Origin: Nocardia sp. NBC_00403
Lineage (GTDB): Bacteria; Actinomycetota; Actinomycetes; Mycobacteriales; Mycobacteriaceae
Assembly: GCF_036046055.1 (NCBI RefSeq)
Contig: NZ_CP107939.1
Coordinates: 7,316,001 to 7,380,000 of the forward strand
DNA: 64,000 bases
Direction: 5' to 3'
This document shows positions 36,496-44,859 of this stretch, piece after piece. Made by a program: the position numbers and the translations under genes. The notes under the pieces were generated by a model that made no database searches, had not been told where the DNA came from, and saw only the letters and a list, made by a program, of their open reading frames with translations. Numbering within the stretch: position 1 is the stretch's first letter; each line of letters starts with the position of its first letter.

Positions 36496-36989
36496 CAGAG
36501 ACGTCCATCCGATGCCGTGCCGCGGCCGCTGCTCATCACCTCGAGCAGTTGGAGGCTGGTGTCGCGCCTACTGGACACCTTGGCGGCCGTCGGCGGATCG
36601 GGCAGGAGCAGCACCACCGTCTCCTCGACGAACAAGGTAGTACGCGTCGAGTCGGAGCCGATCGGCATACCGGATGCGGAGACCGGTTTGCGGTTCACGA
36701 TCAGCCGACCCACCCACAACGCGCGTGAGGTCATCCGCACGCCGTTGTAGGGCACCAACCCGATGGCGAAAACCGCGGCAACCGTGATGGCGAGGCCGGT
36801 CAGAAAGGTCACCGCGGGGTTGACCGGAATGGTCATGGCACACACCGAGGCAATCGTCATCATGACGACCGCGCCGACGACCTGCGGCAGCGTGTAAGGC
36901 CCGAAAGGCAGCTTCTGCCCGTTCTGTGCCTTACCGATCATGGTGGGAACGCGTTTGATCGGCGTGAACACCTTGATCGTCTGGCTCAC
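36495..36989 (-). CDS. SCO6880/PrgI-like membrane protein
   Basis: The 164-residue product has two adjacent membrane segments (about 37-55 and 59-80) after a basic N-terminus and a cytosolic C-terminal half. Small two-pass proteins of this kind (VirB3/PrgI type) are encoded immediately before VirB4-type ATPases, as here with a one-base overlap. The start overlaps the previous stop (ATGA). The call relies on topology and context. Confidence 0.75.
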   Translation of the reverse strand: MSQTIKVFTPIKRVPTMIGKAQNGQKLPFGPYTLPQVVGAVVMMTIASVCAMTIPVNPAVTFLTGLAITVAAVFAIGLVPYNGVRMTSRALWVGRLIVNRKPVSASGMPIGSDSTRTTLFVEETVVLLLPDPPTAAKVSSRRDTSLQLLEVMSSGRGTASDGRL

Positions 36990-37246
36990 CGATAGCCACC
37001 GATCGGATGGTCGGGGACAACGATGTTCGCATCCGTGCGCGCGTAATTGACCAGTGTCGGCAGAATCCAGAACATCACTGCGGCAAGGATTGCCGATCCG
37101 GCGACCGTGAGGATCTTGGCAGGCGAGAGCCTCGATTTGGCGGCCTCGGAGATCAACACACCCATGCTGAGGATGGTGATGACAATCAATCCTGCCCAGC
37201 GAACGAACATCAGAACGCCATAGAGGATGTAGCTGAGATTACCCAT
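36986..37246 (-). CDS. small two-pass membrane protein of the T4SS-like operon
   Basis: The 86-residue product has two hydrophobic segments (about 8-32 and 46-66) separated by a short basic loop (SEAAKSRLSPAK). Size and topology fit VirB2/TrbC-like or similar pilin-type subunits of actinobacterial T4SS-like loci, but no sequence motif proves it. It lies 19 nt after the TcpC-like gene and overlaps the PrgI-like gene by four bases. Confidence 0.7.
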   Translation of the reverse strand: MGNLSYILYGVLMFVRWAGLIVITILSMGVLISEAAKSRLSPAKILTVAGSAILAAVMFWILPTLVNYARTDANIVVPDHPIGGYR

Positions 37247-37265
37247 CGGGGTGCCTCTTCTCGGA

Positions 37266-38261
37266 TCAATTCTGCTTGGCCGGCGGTATCTGCACCGTCG
37301 TTGTCGGCGGTGCGGTCGACGTTTTTGATGCCCCCGCGCCGCGGGAGTCCTGTCCGCCGACGATCGCCAGCGGATTCGCCAGTGCGGGTATCGAATCTAT
37401 GGACTGCACCTGCCACTGCCCGCCGTTACGGACCATCGACAGCGGATATGCCAGCGTCGCTGTGGCGCCGCCGTCGGCCTTCGGGTTGATGGTGGCCAAC
37501 ACCTGAGCCTTGGTTTTGCCGGTGCCGCAACTGGTGTCATCGGCAGCGAGCGAGACGAGTTCGACGGCGGTGAAGGGAGCCGGTTTGAGGGCCGTGATAG
37601 CAGCGTCCTGAGCCGTGTACCGGACGACGTCGCCCGAATTAGCGAGCAGCGCACCGAGGAATCCGGCCGCGACCTGGGCCAGGGGCGTGTCCGCCGCACA
37701 TGGGGTCGAGTAAGCCAGCGCCAGATCGGCGCCCCGCGCCGGTGGCTCCACCATCGCGGGCACCGATAACGCGCGTAACCGGCCTTCGGACAACGAGACC
37801 GCGACCCGGTAGAACAACCGGGGGTCGGCGGCCGTCGCCGTCGTGCCCTTGCCGACCCGAGCCGACACGGTCACCGACCAGACGTCGAGACCACCGGTGG
37901 ACGTCACACGCGAGACATAGACGACGGCGGGATCCGACACCACCCGCGTGGCCGTCGGCAGCGATATCTGTTGCCCACCGCCGACATATTCGCCCACCCG
38001 ATCCTGTTGTCCGGCAACAGCAGTCAGATAAGTGACGACAAATTGTTCGGCAAAGGCTCCCGCCAATTGCGCGCGTCCGACAATCGCGGTCGTGGTGTTG
38101 TCCGACAGCGGCGGCGGACCCGCGGAAAACATGCTGAAAATTGCGTGGCCACCACCGAGTGCGGCGAGTACCGCAAGCACGGCGACCAAGATATTGTCGC
38201 GGCGGCGTCGCGCGGCCATCCGGCGAAGCAAAGCTTCACCTGATTCTGCGCCGCGACCCAC
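37266..38261 (-). CDS. TcpC-like (VirB8-type) conjugal transfer protein
   Basis: The 331-residue product has a basic N-terminus (LLRRMAARRRRDN), one membrane segment (about 21-40) and an extracytoplasmic region of two NTF2-like halves, ending in a Thr/Pro-rich tail. This is the layout of TcpC, the VirB8 analogue of Gram-positive conjugation systems. GTG 38261 is chosen because GGGAG lies nine bases upstream; longer frames would start inside the operator at 38315-38330. It is the first gene of the T4SS-like operon. Confidence 0.82.
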   Translation of the reverse strand: MGRGAESGEALLRRMAARRRRDNILVAVLAVLAALGGGHAIFSMFSAGPPPLSDNTTTAIVGRAQLAGAFAEQFVVTYLTAVAGQQDRVGEYVGGGQQISLPTATRVVSDPAVVYVSRVTSTGGLDVWSVTVSARVGKGTTATAADPRLFYRVAVSLSEGRLRALSVPAMVEPPARGADLALAYSTPCAADTPLAQVAAGFLGALLANSGDVVRYTAQDAAITALKPAPFTAVELVSLAADDTSCGTGKTKAQVLATINPKADGGATATLAYPLSMVRNGGQWQVQSIDSIPALANPLAIVGGQDSRGAGASKTSTAPPTTTVQIPPAKQN

Positions 38262-38314
38262 TGTCCTCACTCCCGAAATGGTAGAGAGCACAGCCGATCC
38301 CGACCGGCTATCCG

Positions 38315-38330
38315 TTCCCATGAGTGGGAA
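38315..38330. promoter_or_regulatory. 16-bp palindromic operator, site 8 (T4SS-like operon)
   Basis: TTCCCATGAGTGGGAA lies 53 nt before the TcpC-like start codon and seven bases after the end of the next gene upstream. It is the rightmost copy I found in the window. Confidence 0.75.
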
Positions 38331-38337
38331 TAGCACG

Positions 38338-39489
38338 TCACCACGCGGGGCTCCGCTGCACCCGGCCCGCCAACCAGTGACGCAGCTGATCGTCGTAGCC
38401 GATCGGCGCACTCAGTTGCCGCGGCTCCATAGAGGTACGGCTGGGCTCGAGGACCGGAACGTCGTAGCCGACCCGAACGAGTTGGGCGATCGCGAGCCGT
38501 CCACTGGAGTACCCCGGATACGGGTACAGCAGTACCGAAGTCGGGGTGTAGCCGCCGCCGTAATTGAGGGCGCGGACCGTGACGCCGACACTGTCGCCGG
38601 ACTGGAGCCGAGCACTGAGCTCGACCAGACGGGACCGGTCATCGGAATGGAACACGTCCACCGGCCGGAACAAATAGTCCCATCGAATCCAGGGCGCCGG
38701 GTCGGTGAGCCAATGCGCGATGCTGGTGTGTTCGAGTTGAACGATGGCGAGATGAGTTCCGGCGCGACGGTGCGCCTCGCGCAGTCCGATTCGCTCGAGC
38801 GTCGGCCAGGCCGATGGCTCGTTGTCCGAGGTGATGTCCTCGATCAACCACCAGGCACCCCGCCCGCGCTCGTCGTCGCGGGCCCGAATGGTGATCCGCC
38901 ACCGTCCAGGACGGGCCGGGCCATGCGCAACGGAAGTCTCGAACTGCAACTTGTCGCCGGGTTTGGGATTGTAGAGCAGATCGAGAACCTCGCCGTGCCG
39001 ATCGAATGTCGAGACCCGATGAAACAGCTCGGCGATGGACATTCTCGGTACGTACTGCTCCGGAGAGATGCCGGAGAGCTGCGTCATGCCGCTTGGTTGT
39101 TCGATGGTCTGGCTGTCGAGGTCCCATATCGCGCCGACCGCAGGGCTCAACTCGGGCACCTGTGCGGTAGCAGGCCCGAGCCACAGCCGGATCGCGTGCA
39201 CATCACCCGCCGGCCCGAATACCGGCCTGATCAGCAGCTTGTGCGGCCCGGATCCGGTCGGCACCGTGAGGTCGACGTCCTCGGCCTGGTCACGAGCCGC
39301 TCTGATGGCCTCGGTGAGCATCGGAGTGGTGAGATTGTCATAGAGCGCAGGCGTTTTCGACAGCATCCGCTGCAGCGCACGCTGCCAACCCGCGAAACCT
39401 CGCGGTTCATTGCCTATGGAGGCCACCGACATGACGCCAGGCGTCAGGGTTTCCACCGTCAGCCATGGAATCACTGCTTCACTACGCAT
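38338..39489 (-). CDS. PAS/GAF-like sensory protein (DUF5593-type)
   Basis: The 383-residue product has no membrane segment, signal peptide or DNA-binding helix. Two repeated alpha/beta parts (about 20-140 and 130-330) have the pattern of PAS/GAF ligand-binding domains, with WRITIRARDDERGRGAWWLIEDIT as a central strand pair, and resemble mycobacterial DUF5593 proteins (from memory). It points into the T4SS-like operon but ends before the operator at 38315, so it is a separate transcription unit. It might sense a signal for the cluster. The ribosome site is weak. It marks the right edge of the accessory region. Confidence 0.65.
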   Translation of the reverse strand: MRSEAVIPWLTVETLTPGVMSVASIGNEPRGFAGWQRALQRMLSKTPALYDNLTTPMLTEAIRAARDQAEDVDLTVPTGSGPHKLLIRPVFGPAGDVHAIRLWLGPATAQVPELSPAVGAIWDLDSQTIEQPSGMTQLSGISPEQYVPRMSIAELFHRVSTFDRHGEVLDLLYNPKPGDKLQFETSVAHGPARPGRWRITIRARDDERGRGAWWLIEDITSDNEPSAWPTLERIGLREAHRRAGTHLAIVQLEHTSIAHWLTDPAPWIRWDYLFRPVDVFHSDDRSRLVELSARLQSGDSVGVTVRALNYGGGYTPTSVLLYPYPGYSSGRLAIAQLVRVGYDVPVLEPSRTSMEPRQLSAPIGYDDQLRHWLAGRVQRSPAW

Positions 39490-39658
39490 CGCATATTGCC
39501 CGCTTCAGCCGTTGTTCCGGGCATGACCCAGATGAGACATCCCGTGACTTAGGCAATGTACCGTTGTTTAGCGGCTCAATGCAACCGTAGTTTTCGGACC
39601 GCATCCACCCGAACCCGCCGCTGGGCGCGACGGGCGGTCGTGCGGGTTACCGCCCCGG

Positions 39659-40552
39659 TCAGTCGCCCGGTGCCGTCAGCGCGAGCACGCCGGCACCCGC
39701 CAGTACGGAGATCGGGCCGAGCGTCGACTGCACCACACGCAAGCCGGACAGGAAGCTGAGCCTGGCATGGGTAGCGACCGCTTCGTTGAGCGGTTTCCAC
39801 AGCGCGGGCCCGGCTTCGGAAAGAACTCCGCCGATGGCGACGAGATCGACGTCCAGCAGCGCCGCCACCGACGCGATCGCCCTGCCCAGCGCCGTGCCCG
39901 CCCGCCCCATCGCGGCGGCCGGGATTTCCTCGCCCATCACCGCGGCCTCGACCAGCGCTGGAACAGTCAGTCCCGTCCAGCCCTGCGCCTGCGCCCACCG
40001 CAGCGCCGCCGCGCCACCCGCGACCGCCTCCAGGCAGCCGCGACCGCCACAGTCACACCGGTCATCGAAACCCGGAACCAGTACGTGTCCAACGTGACCA
40101 GCGTTCCCGGTCCGTCCGACAACAACGAACCCACCCACCATGACCCCACCGCAGACACGGTCGGACACGTTGATCACCAACGAATCCATGACACCTTTGG
40201 TGGTGCCGAGATTCTGCTCGCCGAGCGCGAGACAGACCCCGTCCAGGGCAAGGCGGACACTGGCCGACGGAAACGCCGCCCGCGCCGCGGCGACGATGGC
40301 GAAACCCGAACGCCATTCTGGAACGTCGAGAGGCGCGACGACTCCGGCCGCCATATCGATCGGGCCCGTCGAGGCAATGCCCAACGATGCGATCTCCCGA
40401 CCTGCGGCGACCTCGAGCAGCAGCTCCCGGCACTGTTCCCACGCACCACGCGCCGGCACCGGAATTCTGCGTACATCATCGGTATCCACGTCCGAGGCGA
40501 TCTCGCTGACCGCGAACCACGAGGTGGCGATCTCCAGCGCCAGCACTGTCAT
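39659..40552 (-). CDS. ROK family sugar kinase or regulator-type protein
   Basis: The 297-residue product has the ROK zinc signature CDCGGRGCLEAVAGG (about 162-176) after NAGHVGH, and the ALGEQNLG helix that normally follows the catalytic Asp. The phosphate-1 loop at the N-terminus is ALEIATSWFAV, not D-I-G-G-T, and the usual E-N-D-A-N is ALDGV, so ATP or sugar binding may be altered. There is no N-terminal winged helix, so it belongs to the kinase-like (not repressor) ROK group. Substrate unknown. Confidence 0.85.
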   Translation of the reverse strand: MTVLALEIATSWFAVSEIASDVDTDDVRRIPVPARGAWEQCRELLLEVAAGREIASLGIASTGPIDMAAGVVAPLDVPEWRSGFAIVAAARAAFPSASVRLALDGVCLALGEQNLGTTKGVMDSLVINVSDRVCGGVMVGGFVVVGRTGNAGHVGHVLVPGFDDRCDCGGRGCLEAVAGGAAALRWAQAQGWTGLTVPALVEAAVMGEEIPAAAMGRAGTALGRAIASVAALLDVDLVAIGGVLSEAGPALWKPLNEAVATHARLSFLSGLRVVQSTLGPISVLAGAGVLALTAPGD

Positions 40553-40604
40553 GAGTTACCCACTATCCGAGAGAGATTCGTCGACGAAGCTGCACGCAGC
40601 CTAG

Positions 40605-41057
40605 TCACAGCGCCTCGGTCCCGGTGGGTTTCAGGGGCCTGCCGAGCACGATGTGCCTGCGCGGCGCCGTCAGCGCCGGCGTCGTACGAAGCTGCCGAGG
40701 ACCATTGCGAATGATCTGCATCGGCCGCTTGTGATCAATCGGCGCGGTCCGGTGCCGGTCGAGATTCTCGACGACATTGCCGGAATTGTCGTATGCCACG
40801 CCCGCCCAGATCATCGCGCGGGGACCGTCACCGCGTTCGATGAGCGCCTGCACCATCTGCTCGCACTGCGCGAGTAATGGGCACCTCCGACACGTACCGA
40901 CTGCGGTTCGCCAGGAGTCGGGGTTCCCGGCATCCATGTCCCAATCATCGGGCCCGTCCGCGCAGGGTGGGCGCTGGGTCGACTTCGTCTTGATCGGTGA
41001 GATCTTCGCCGGCGCAGGGGTTGCCGTCGCCCGCGGCGCGATACGCGTAATGCTCAT
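40605..41057 (-). CDS. WhiB-family iron-sulfur regulator
   Basis: The 150-residue product has four cysteines spaced C-x23-C-x2-C-x5-C (first in PPCADG, then TCRRCPLLAQC), the ligand set of the WhiB [4Fe-4S] cluster. They are followed by MIWAGVAYD in place of the usual G-[IV]-W-G-G turn, and a basic C-terminal DNA-binding tail (HKRP, RQLRTTP). ATG 41057 is chosen because GGAG lies six bases upstream; an ATG two codons earlier would abut it. WhiB proteins bind sigma factor region 4. Which wbl subclass is uncertain. Confidence 0.88.
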   Translation of the reverse strand: MSITRIAPRATATPAPAKISPIKTKSTQRPPCADGPDDWDMDAGNPDSWRTAVGTCRRCPLLAQCEQMVQALIERGDGPRAMIWAGVAYDNSGNVVENLDRHRTAPIDHKRPMQIIRNGPRQLRTTPALTAPRRHIVLGRPLKPTGTEAL

Positions 41058-41322
41058 AGCCATCTCCGGGGATGCCGAGGGCACGCCGACAGAGGCATGT
41101 CCCATGGATCGGAAGGTCATCAGGGCTGCTCGACAGTCCCCGGAACCCAGCCGCGATAGCTGGTAGACGCACGTTAGCGCGCGGTTGGCCCTACAGGCAA
41201 CACTTTGCGCCACTAAGTAACGGCACGTTGACACGGTGGCAACCCTGCGATACCGTTTTTTGACGGCGCGTTATTGAACGGTCCATTTTCGAGGGGGCCC
41301 CGATTATGGTTTCCTGGTAAAC

Positions 41323-42033
41323 ATGGCTGCAGAATCACACTTCACAATCGACGAACTGGCACGGGCAGCCGACACCACCGTGCGCAGTGTCCGCGTGTAT
41401 CACGAGCGAGGACTGCTGCCCTCCCCCGAGGTGCGCGGGCGGATCGGTTACTACGGGTCGGACCATCTCGACCGGCTGCAGACGATCAGCCGCCTGCTGG
41501 GTCGCGGCATGAAGCTCAATGGGATCCGCGAGTTGTTGGAGGCCTGGGATCGCGGCGACGGACTCGCCGACGTCCTCGGCGTCAGCAGTCAGGACAGCCC
41601 GGAACCGGCCGCTTCGGCGGAACCACAGCCCGAAGACAGCTATCCCGACCTTCCCGAGTACGCGAAGCGGGCCCTCGCCACCAGCGACGACCCGCTCGAG
41701 GCCTATCGGCTCACGAACCCGCGGGCCTGTGATCTGGCCACCCGGCTCGCCGACTCCGGATTACCTGCGACGGACACCTTCCATCTGGTCGAGCGGCTCC
41801 GAGCGGACTGCGATCGGATCGCCGACCGGTATGCCACGGAACTGTTCTACCGACTGGCCGGGCAAACCTATGAGCAGTCCCAACGGACGCCGAAGGATCG
41901 CGCCAAGCTCGAGACCGATCTGGCCATCGCACGGCTCATCGTCACCCGTGCCGCTTCGGAACTGATCGACGAGGCTTTCGCCCGGCATTTCGAGCTGCCC
42001 GCGGCTTCCCCGCGCGCCGCAGACCCGCACTGA
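41323..42033 (+). CDS. MerR-family transcriptional regulator
   Basis: The 236-residue product begins with the MerR winged helix: FTIDELARAADTTVRSVRVY (residues 7-26), HERGLLP, and the wing RIGYYGSDHLDRLQ, followed by a dimerisation helix. The C-terminal 130 residues are helical and acidic with no metal-binding cysteines, so it is not a metal sensor. Target unknown. It is transcribed away from the WhiB gene with a 265-nt shared upstream region. Confidence 0.9.
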   Translation: MAAESHFTIDELARAADTTVRSVRVYHERGLLPSPEVRGRIGYYGSDHLDRLQTISRLLGRGMKLNGIRELLEAWDRGDGLADVLGVSSQDSPEPAASAEPQPEDSYPDLPEYAKRALATSDDPLEAYRLTNPRACDLATRLADSGLPATDTFHLVERLRADCDRIADRYATELFYRLAGQTYEQSQRTPKDRAKLETDLAIARLIVTRAASELIDEAFARHFELPAASPRAADPH

Positions 42034-42082
42034 TCGGCCGATTCGGCAGCCCATCGTCGTGCTGTCGGCCCCGACGTCGCAC

Positions 42083-42454
42083 CTACAAGCCGAACGCCTT
42101 GTTGATGGCTGCCATGTCGAAGTAGTCGCGCCAGGCGGTAATGGCACCGTCGGTCACCTCGAAGACGCCCATCACCGGGAGCGGTGTGTCGCGGCCGTTG
42201 CCACGCAACGTATCGGTGCGCTCGTTCATGACCACGTTGCCGTTGACGACCTGATGGTGGATGTCGAAGTCGATGGCGTCGAAGGTGGTGAGGAAGCCTG
42301 CGATGAAGTCGCGGATGGCCGTGCGCCCGTGAATCGGCTCCATCGGGATGTTGTGGTAGACGGCGTCTTCGGCAAAGAAGGCGCTGATCTTGTCCGGGTC
42401 GGGATCCGACCAGCTCCTGCACATGGCACTGACGACCTCGTCGGGACTCGACAT
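42083..42454 (-). CDS. limonene-1,2-epoxide hydrolase / SnoaL-like protein
   Basis: The 123-residue product follows the LEH fold pattern: ISAFFAEDAVYHNIP, then NERTD, GVFEVTDGAITAWRDYFD. The Arg and Asp of ERTD and the Asp of WRDYFD correspond to the Arg-Asp-Asp catalytic set of limonene epoxide hydrolase and mycobacterial EphG. It probably opens an epoxide, substrate unknown. ATG 42454 (MSSPDEVV) is preferred to a start 14 codons upstream. A 17-bp inverted repeat lies 47 nt upstream. Confidence 0.85.
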   Translation of the reverse strand: MSSPDEVVSAMCRSWSDPDPDKISAFFAEDAVYHNIPMEPIHGRTAIRDFIAGFLTTFDAIDFDIHHQVVNGNVVMNERTDTLRGNGRDTPLPVMGVFEVTDGAITAWRDYFDMAAINKAFGL

Positions 42455-42500
42455 TCGGCTCACTCGCTTTCTCGCGCCGACACGGCCGTGCCGCATCGCT

Positions 42501-42567
42501 CGGTTCGATCTCTCCGATTACACCAAACGCTTGCTTGGTTCGGACGCGGTTCGGAGAGATCGAACCG
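42501..42567. promoter_or_regulatory. 17-bp perfect inverted repeat with 33-nt loop
   Basis: CGGTTCGATCTCTCCGA (42501-42517) is repeated inverted at 42551-42567. It lies between the end of prpC and the epoxide-hydrolase-like start on the same strand. It may be a factor-independent terminator for prp or a regulatory hairpin. The loop contains a TetR-operator-like half-palindrome (ACCAAACGCTTGCTTGGT). Confidence 0.55.
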
Positions 42568-42573
42568 GGACGC

Positions 42574-43710
42574 CTACCGGCGCACCTCACTTCCGACGAG
42601 CAAGTCCCGCTGCGGCACGCCGGTGTAGAGCGACAGCGGTCGAATGAGAGCGTTGGCTGCCGACTGCTCGGCGATGTGTGCAGTCCACCCGGTGATACGG
42701 CTCATCACGAAAATCGGCGTGAACATCTCGATATCGAAACCCATCAGGTAGTAGGCTGGGCCCGCCGGGAAGTCCAGGTTGGGTTTGATGCCGGTGGCCT
42801 CGGCCATCGCGCGCTCCAGCTCGGTGTACATGCGCAGCCAACGCTGACCGCCGGCCACCTCCGCCACCAGTTCCAGGGCGGCGCGCATGGTCGGCACCCT
42901 GGAGTCGCCGTTCTTGTAGACCCGGTGCCCGAAACCCATCACCTTCTGTTTGCCGGAGAGCTTGGCGCGCAACCATGCCGCTGCCAGCTCGGGATCACCT
43001 ATTTCCAGCATGGCCTGCATGACAGCCTCGTTGGCGCCACCGTGCAGCGGACCTTTGAGCGCACCTATGGCCGCGGTGATCGCGCTGTACATGTCCGATC
43101 GGGTGGAGGTGACGACCCGGGCGGCGAACGTCGACGCGTTGAAACTGTGCTCCGCGTACAAAGTCAGTGAGATTTCGAAAGCACGGACAATGCGCGGGTC
43201 GGGAACCCGCCCGAAGCACATATTCAGGAAGTTCTCGGCGAATCCGAGCTGCGAATGCGGCGCAATGGGATCCAGCCCACGGCGGCGGCGCATGTCCGCG
43301 GCGATCACCGTCGGCAGCACCGCGGTCAACCGCAGCGCCTTGGCCAGCAGCGCCTGCTGCGAGGGCGCATCGCCGAGGTCCTCCTCGGGATCTTCCGCGC
43401 CCAGGTAACTGACCACCGTCCGCACCACATCCATCGGATGGCAGGATTCCGGCATCTTCTCGATCAGGGACAGGATCGAACGATCTACCCGCCGCTGTGC
43501 GCGTTCGCGCTGGCTGAGCAGTTGGAGCTGGGCAGCGTCGGGCAGTTCGCCGTACCAGAGCAGATAGGCGACCTCCTCGAAGCCGCAGTGCCGCGCCAGA
43601 TCCTGCACCGCATAGCCGCGGTAGGTCAATGAGTTGGTCTCGGGCACCACTTTGGAGATGGTTGTGGTGTCGACAACCACTCCGGCCAGGCCCTTCTTGA
43701 TCTCGGTCAT
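42574..43710 (-). CDS. prpC: 2-methylcitrate synthase
   Basis: The enzyme condenses propionyl-CoA with oxaloacetate, the first step of the methylcitrate cycle. The roughly 378-residue product has citrate synthase landmarks: LYAEHSFNASTFAARV (His), GPLHGGANE, GFGHRVYK (His) and LDFPAGPAYYLMGF (catalytic Asp). The size and the neighbours prpB and prpD identify it as the methylcitrate form, not the citrate-only GltA. ATG 43710 is used; a GTG at 43719 overlaps the prpB stop (GTGA) and is an alternative start. Confidence 0.94.
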   Translation of the reverse strand: MTEIKKGLAGVVVDTTTISKVVPETNSLTYRGYAVQDLARHCGFEEVAYLLWYGELPDAAQLQLLSQRERAQRRVDRSILSLIEKMPESCHPMDVVRTVVSYLGAEDPEEDLGDAPSQQALLAKALRLTAVLPTVIAADMRRRRGLDPIAPHSQLGFAENFLNMCFGRVPDPRIVRAFEISLTLYAEHSFNASTFAARVVTSTRSDMYSAITAAIGALKGPLHGGANEAVMQAMLEIGDPELAAAWLRAKLSGKQKVMGFGHRVYKNGDSRVPTMRAALELVAEVAGGQRWLRMYTELERAMAEATGIKPNLDFPAGPAYYLMGFDIEMFTPIFVMSRITGWTAHIAEQSAANALIRPLSLYTGVPQRDLLVGSEVRR

Positions 43711-43715
43711 GTCGA

Positions 43716-44633
43716 TCACTCGCTCACGGTGAAATTGAAGATTCCGGAATCGAAGTCGTTGTACTTCTGATATTCGAGCAATTCATAGAGTCGCGCTCGG
43801 TGCTGCATCCGCCCGACCAGATCGGATTGTGTTCCGGTGTCCGCGATTTCACGCAAACCCTGTTCCACCGCAAACATCGCCAGACGCAGCGTGGTGACGG
43901 GATAGATCACGGCGTTGTAGCCGAGGTCTTCCAGCGCCCCGGCCGAGAGCAATTCCGATTTGCCGAACTCGGTCATATTGGCGAGTAGCGGAACATTTAC
44001 CGCCGCACGGAATTTCGCGAATTCGGCGGCATCGGCCAGCGCCTCGGTGAAGATCATGTCGGCCCCGGCATCCGCATATGCGCTAGCCCGTTCGATGGCC
44101 GCGCCCAGTCCCTCGATGCCGCGTGCGTCGGTACGCGCGCAGATGACGAAGTTCGGGTCGCGGCGAGCCGTGACGGCTGCGCGGATCCTGCGGACCATCT
44201 CGTCTGCGGTGACAACCGCTTTGCCGTCGAGATGGCCGCAGCGTTTGGGATTGACCTGGTCTTCGATGTGACAGCCCGCCAGCCCGGCGTCCTCCAGCAG
44301 CGTGACGGTGCGTGCGGCGTTCATCGGCTCACCGAAGCCGGTGTCGGCATCGATCAGTATCGGCAGATCAGTGACCGAGGCGATCTGCCTGCCGCGCGCG
44401 GTCACCTCGGTCAGGGTGGTCAGACCGATGTCCGGCAAGCCGAGCTCCGCCGACATCACCGCGCCCGACACATAGACGCCTTCGAAGCCGATCTCCTGGA
44501 TCAGCTTGGCCACCAACGGATTGAAAGCTCCGGGCCACCGCTGGATACGGCCGGACCCGAGACCCGCGCGCAGGGCGACACGCTTCTGTCCCGCGCTCGT
44601 CGCGGCGGCAATCGGCCCGCTCACCACGAACAC
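43716..44633 (-). CDS. prpB: methylisocitrate lyase
   Basis: The enzyme splits 2-methylisocitrate into pyruvate and succinate, the last step of the methylcitrate cycle. The 305-residue product has the isocitrate lyase family motif K-R-C-G-H (VNPKRCGHLDGK, about 133-144), the metal-binding DADTGFG and EDQ, and typical length. GTG 44633 is the likely start; a second GTG three codons in is possible. It runs into prpC with an overlap or a short gap, so the two are co-transcribed. prpD is close by on the same strand, separated by a small plus-strand gene. Confidence 0.94.
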   Translation of the reverse strand: MFVVSGPIAAATSAGQKRVALRAGLGSGRIQRWPGAFNPLVAKLIQEIGFEGVYVSGAVMSAELGLPDIGLTTLTEVTARGRQIASVTDLPILIDADTGFGEPMNAARTVTLLEDAGLAGCHIEDQVNPKRCGHLDGKAVVTADEMVRRIRAAVTARRDPNFVICARTDARGIEGLGAAIERASAYADAGADMIFTEALADAAEFAKFRAAVNVPLLANMTEFGKSELLSAGALEDLGYNAVIYPVTTLRLAMFAVEQGLREIADTGTQSDLVGRMQHRARLYELLEYQKYNDFDSGIFNFTVSE

Positions 44634-44650
44634 CGCTTTAAGCTGGCGGT

Positions 44651-44824
44651 ATGACCGACGACCAACCCCTGCGTTACCGACTGATCACCGGCGTCGACGA
44701 CGCGGCATTCTGCGAGCGGGTCAGCGACCTGCTCGATCAGGGCTATCGGTTGCAGGGTCCCCCCGCCGTTACTTACAACGGCGAGAATGTGATCGCCGCG
44801 CAGGCGCTGGTCTGGGGGTATTGA
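44651..44824 (+). CDS. DUF1737-type small protein
   Basis: This 57-residue protein starts at ATG 44651, 17 bases from the divergent prpB start. It has the pattern YRLITGVDDAAFCERVSDLL, then GYRLQGPPAV and IAAQALVW, matching the DUF1737 family of small cytosolic proteins of unknown function. It sits between prpB and prpD on the opposite strand. Its short length makes it easy to miss in annotation. Confidence 0.72.
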   Translation: MTDDQPLRYRLITGVDDAAFCERVSDLLDQGYRLQGPPAVTYNGENVIAAQALVWGY

Positions 44825-44859
44825 CGGTGCTGTCGCCGCAGCAGCGGTGATCGTGGACA

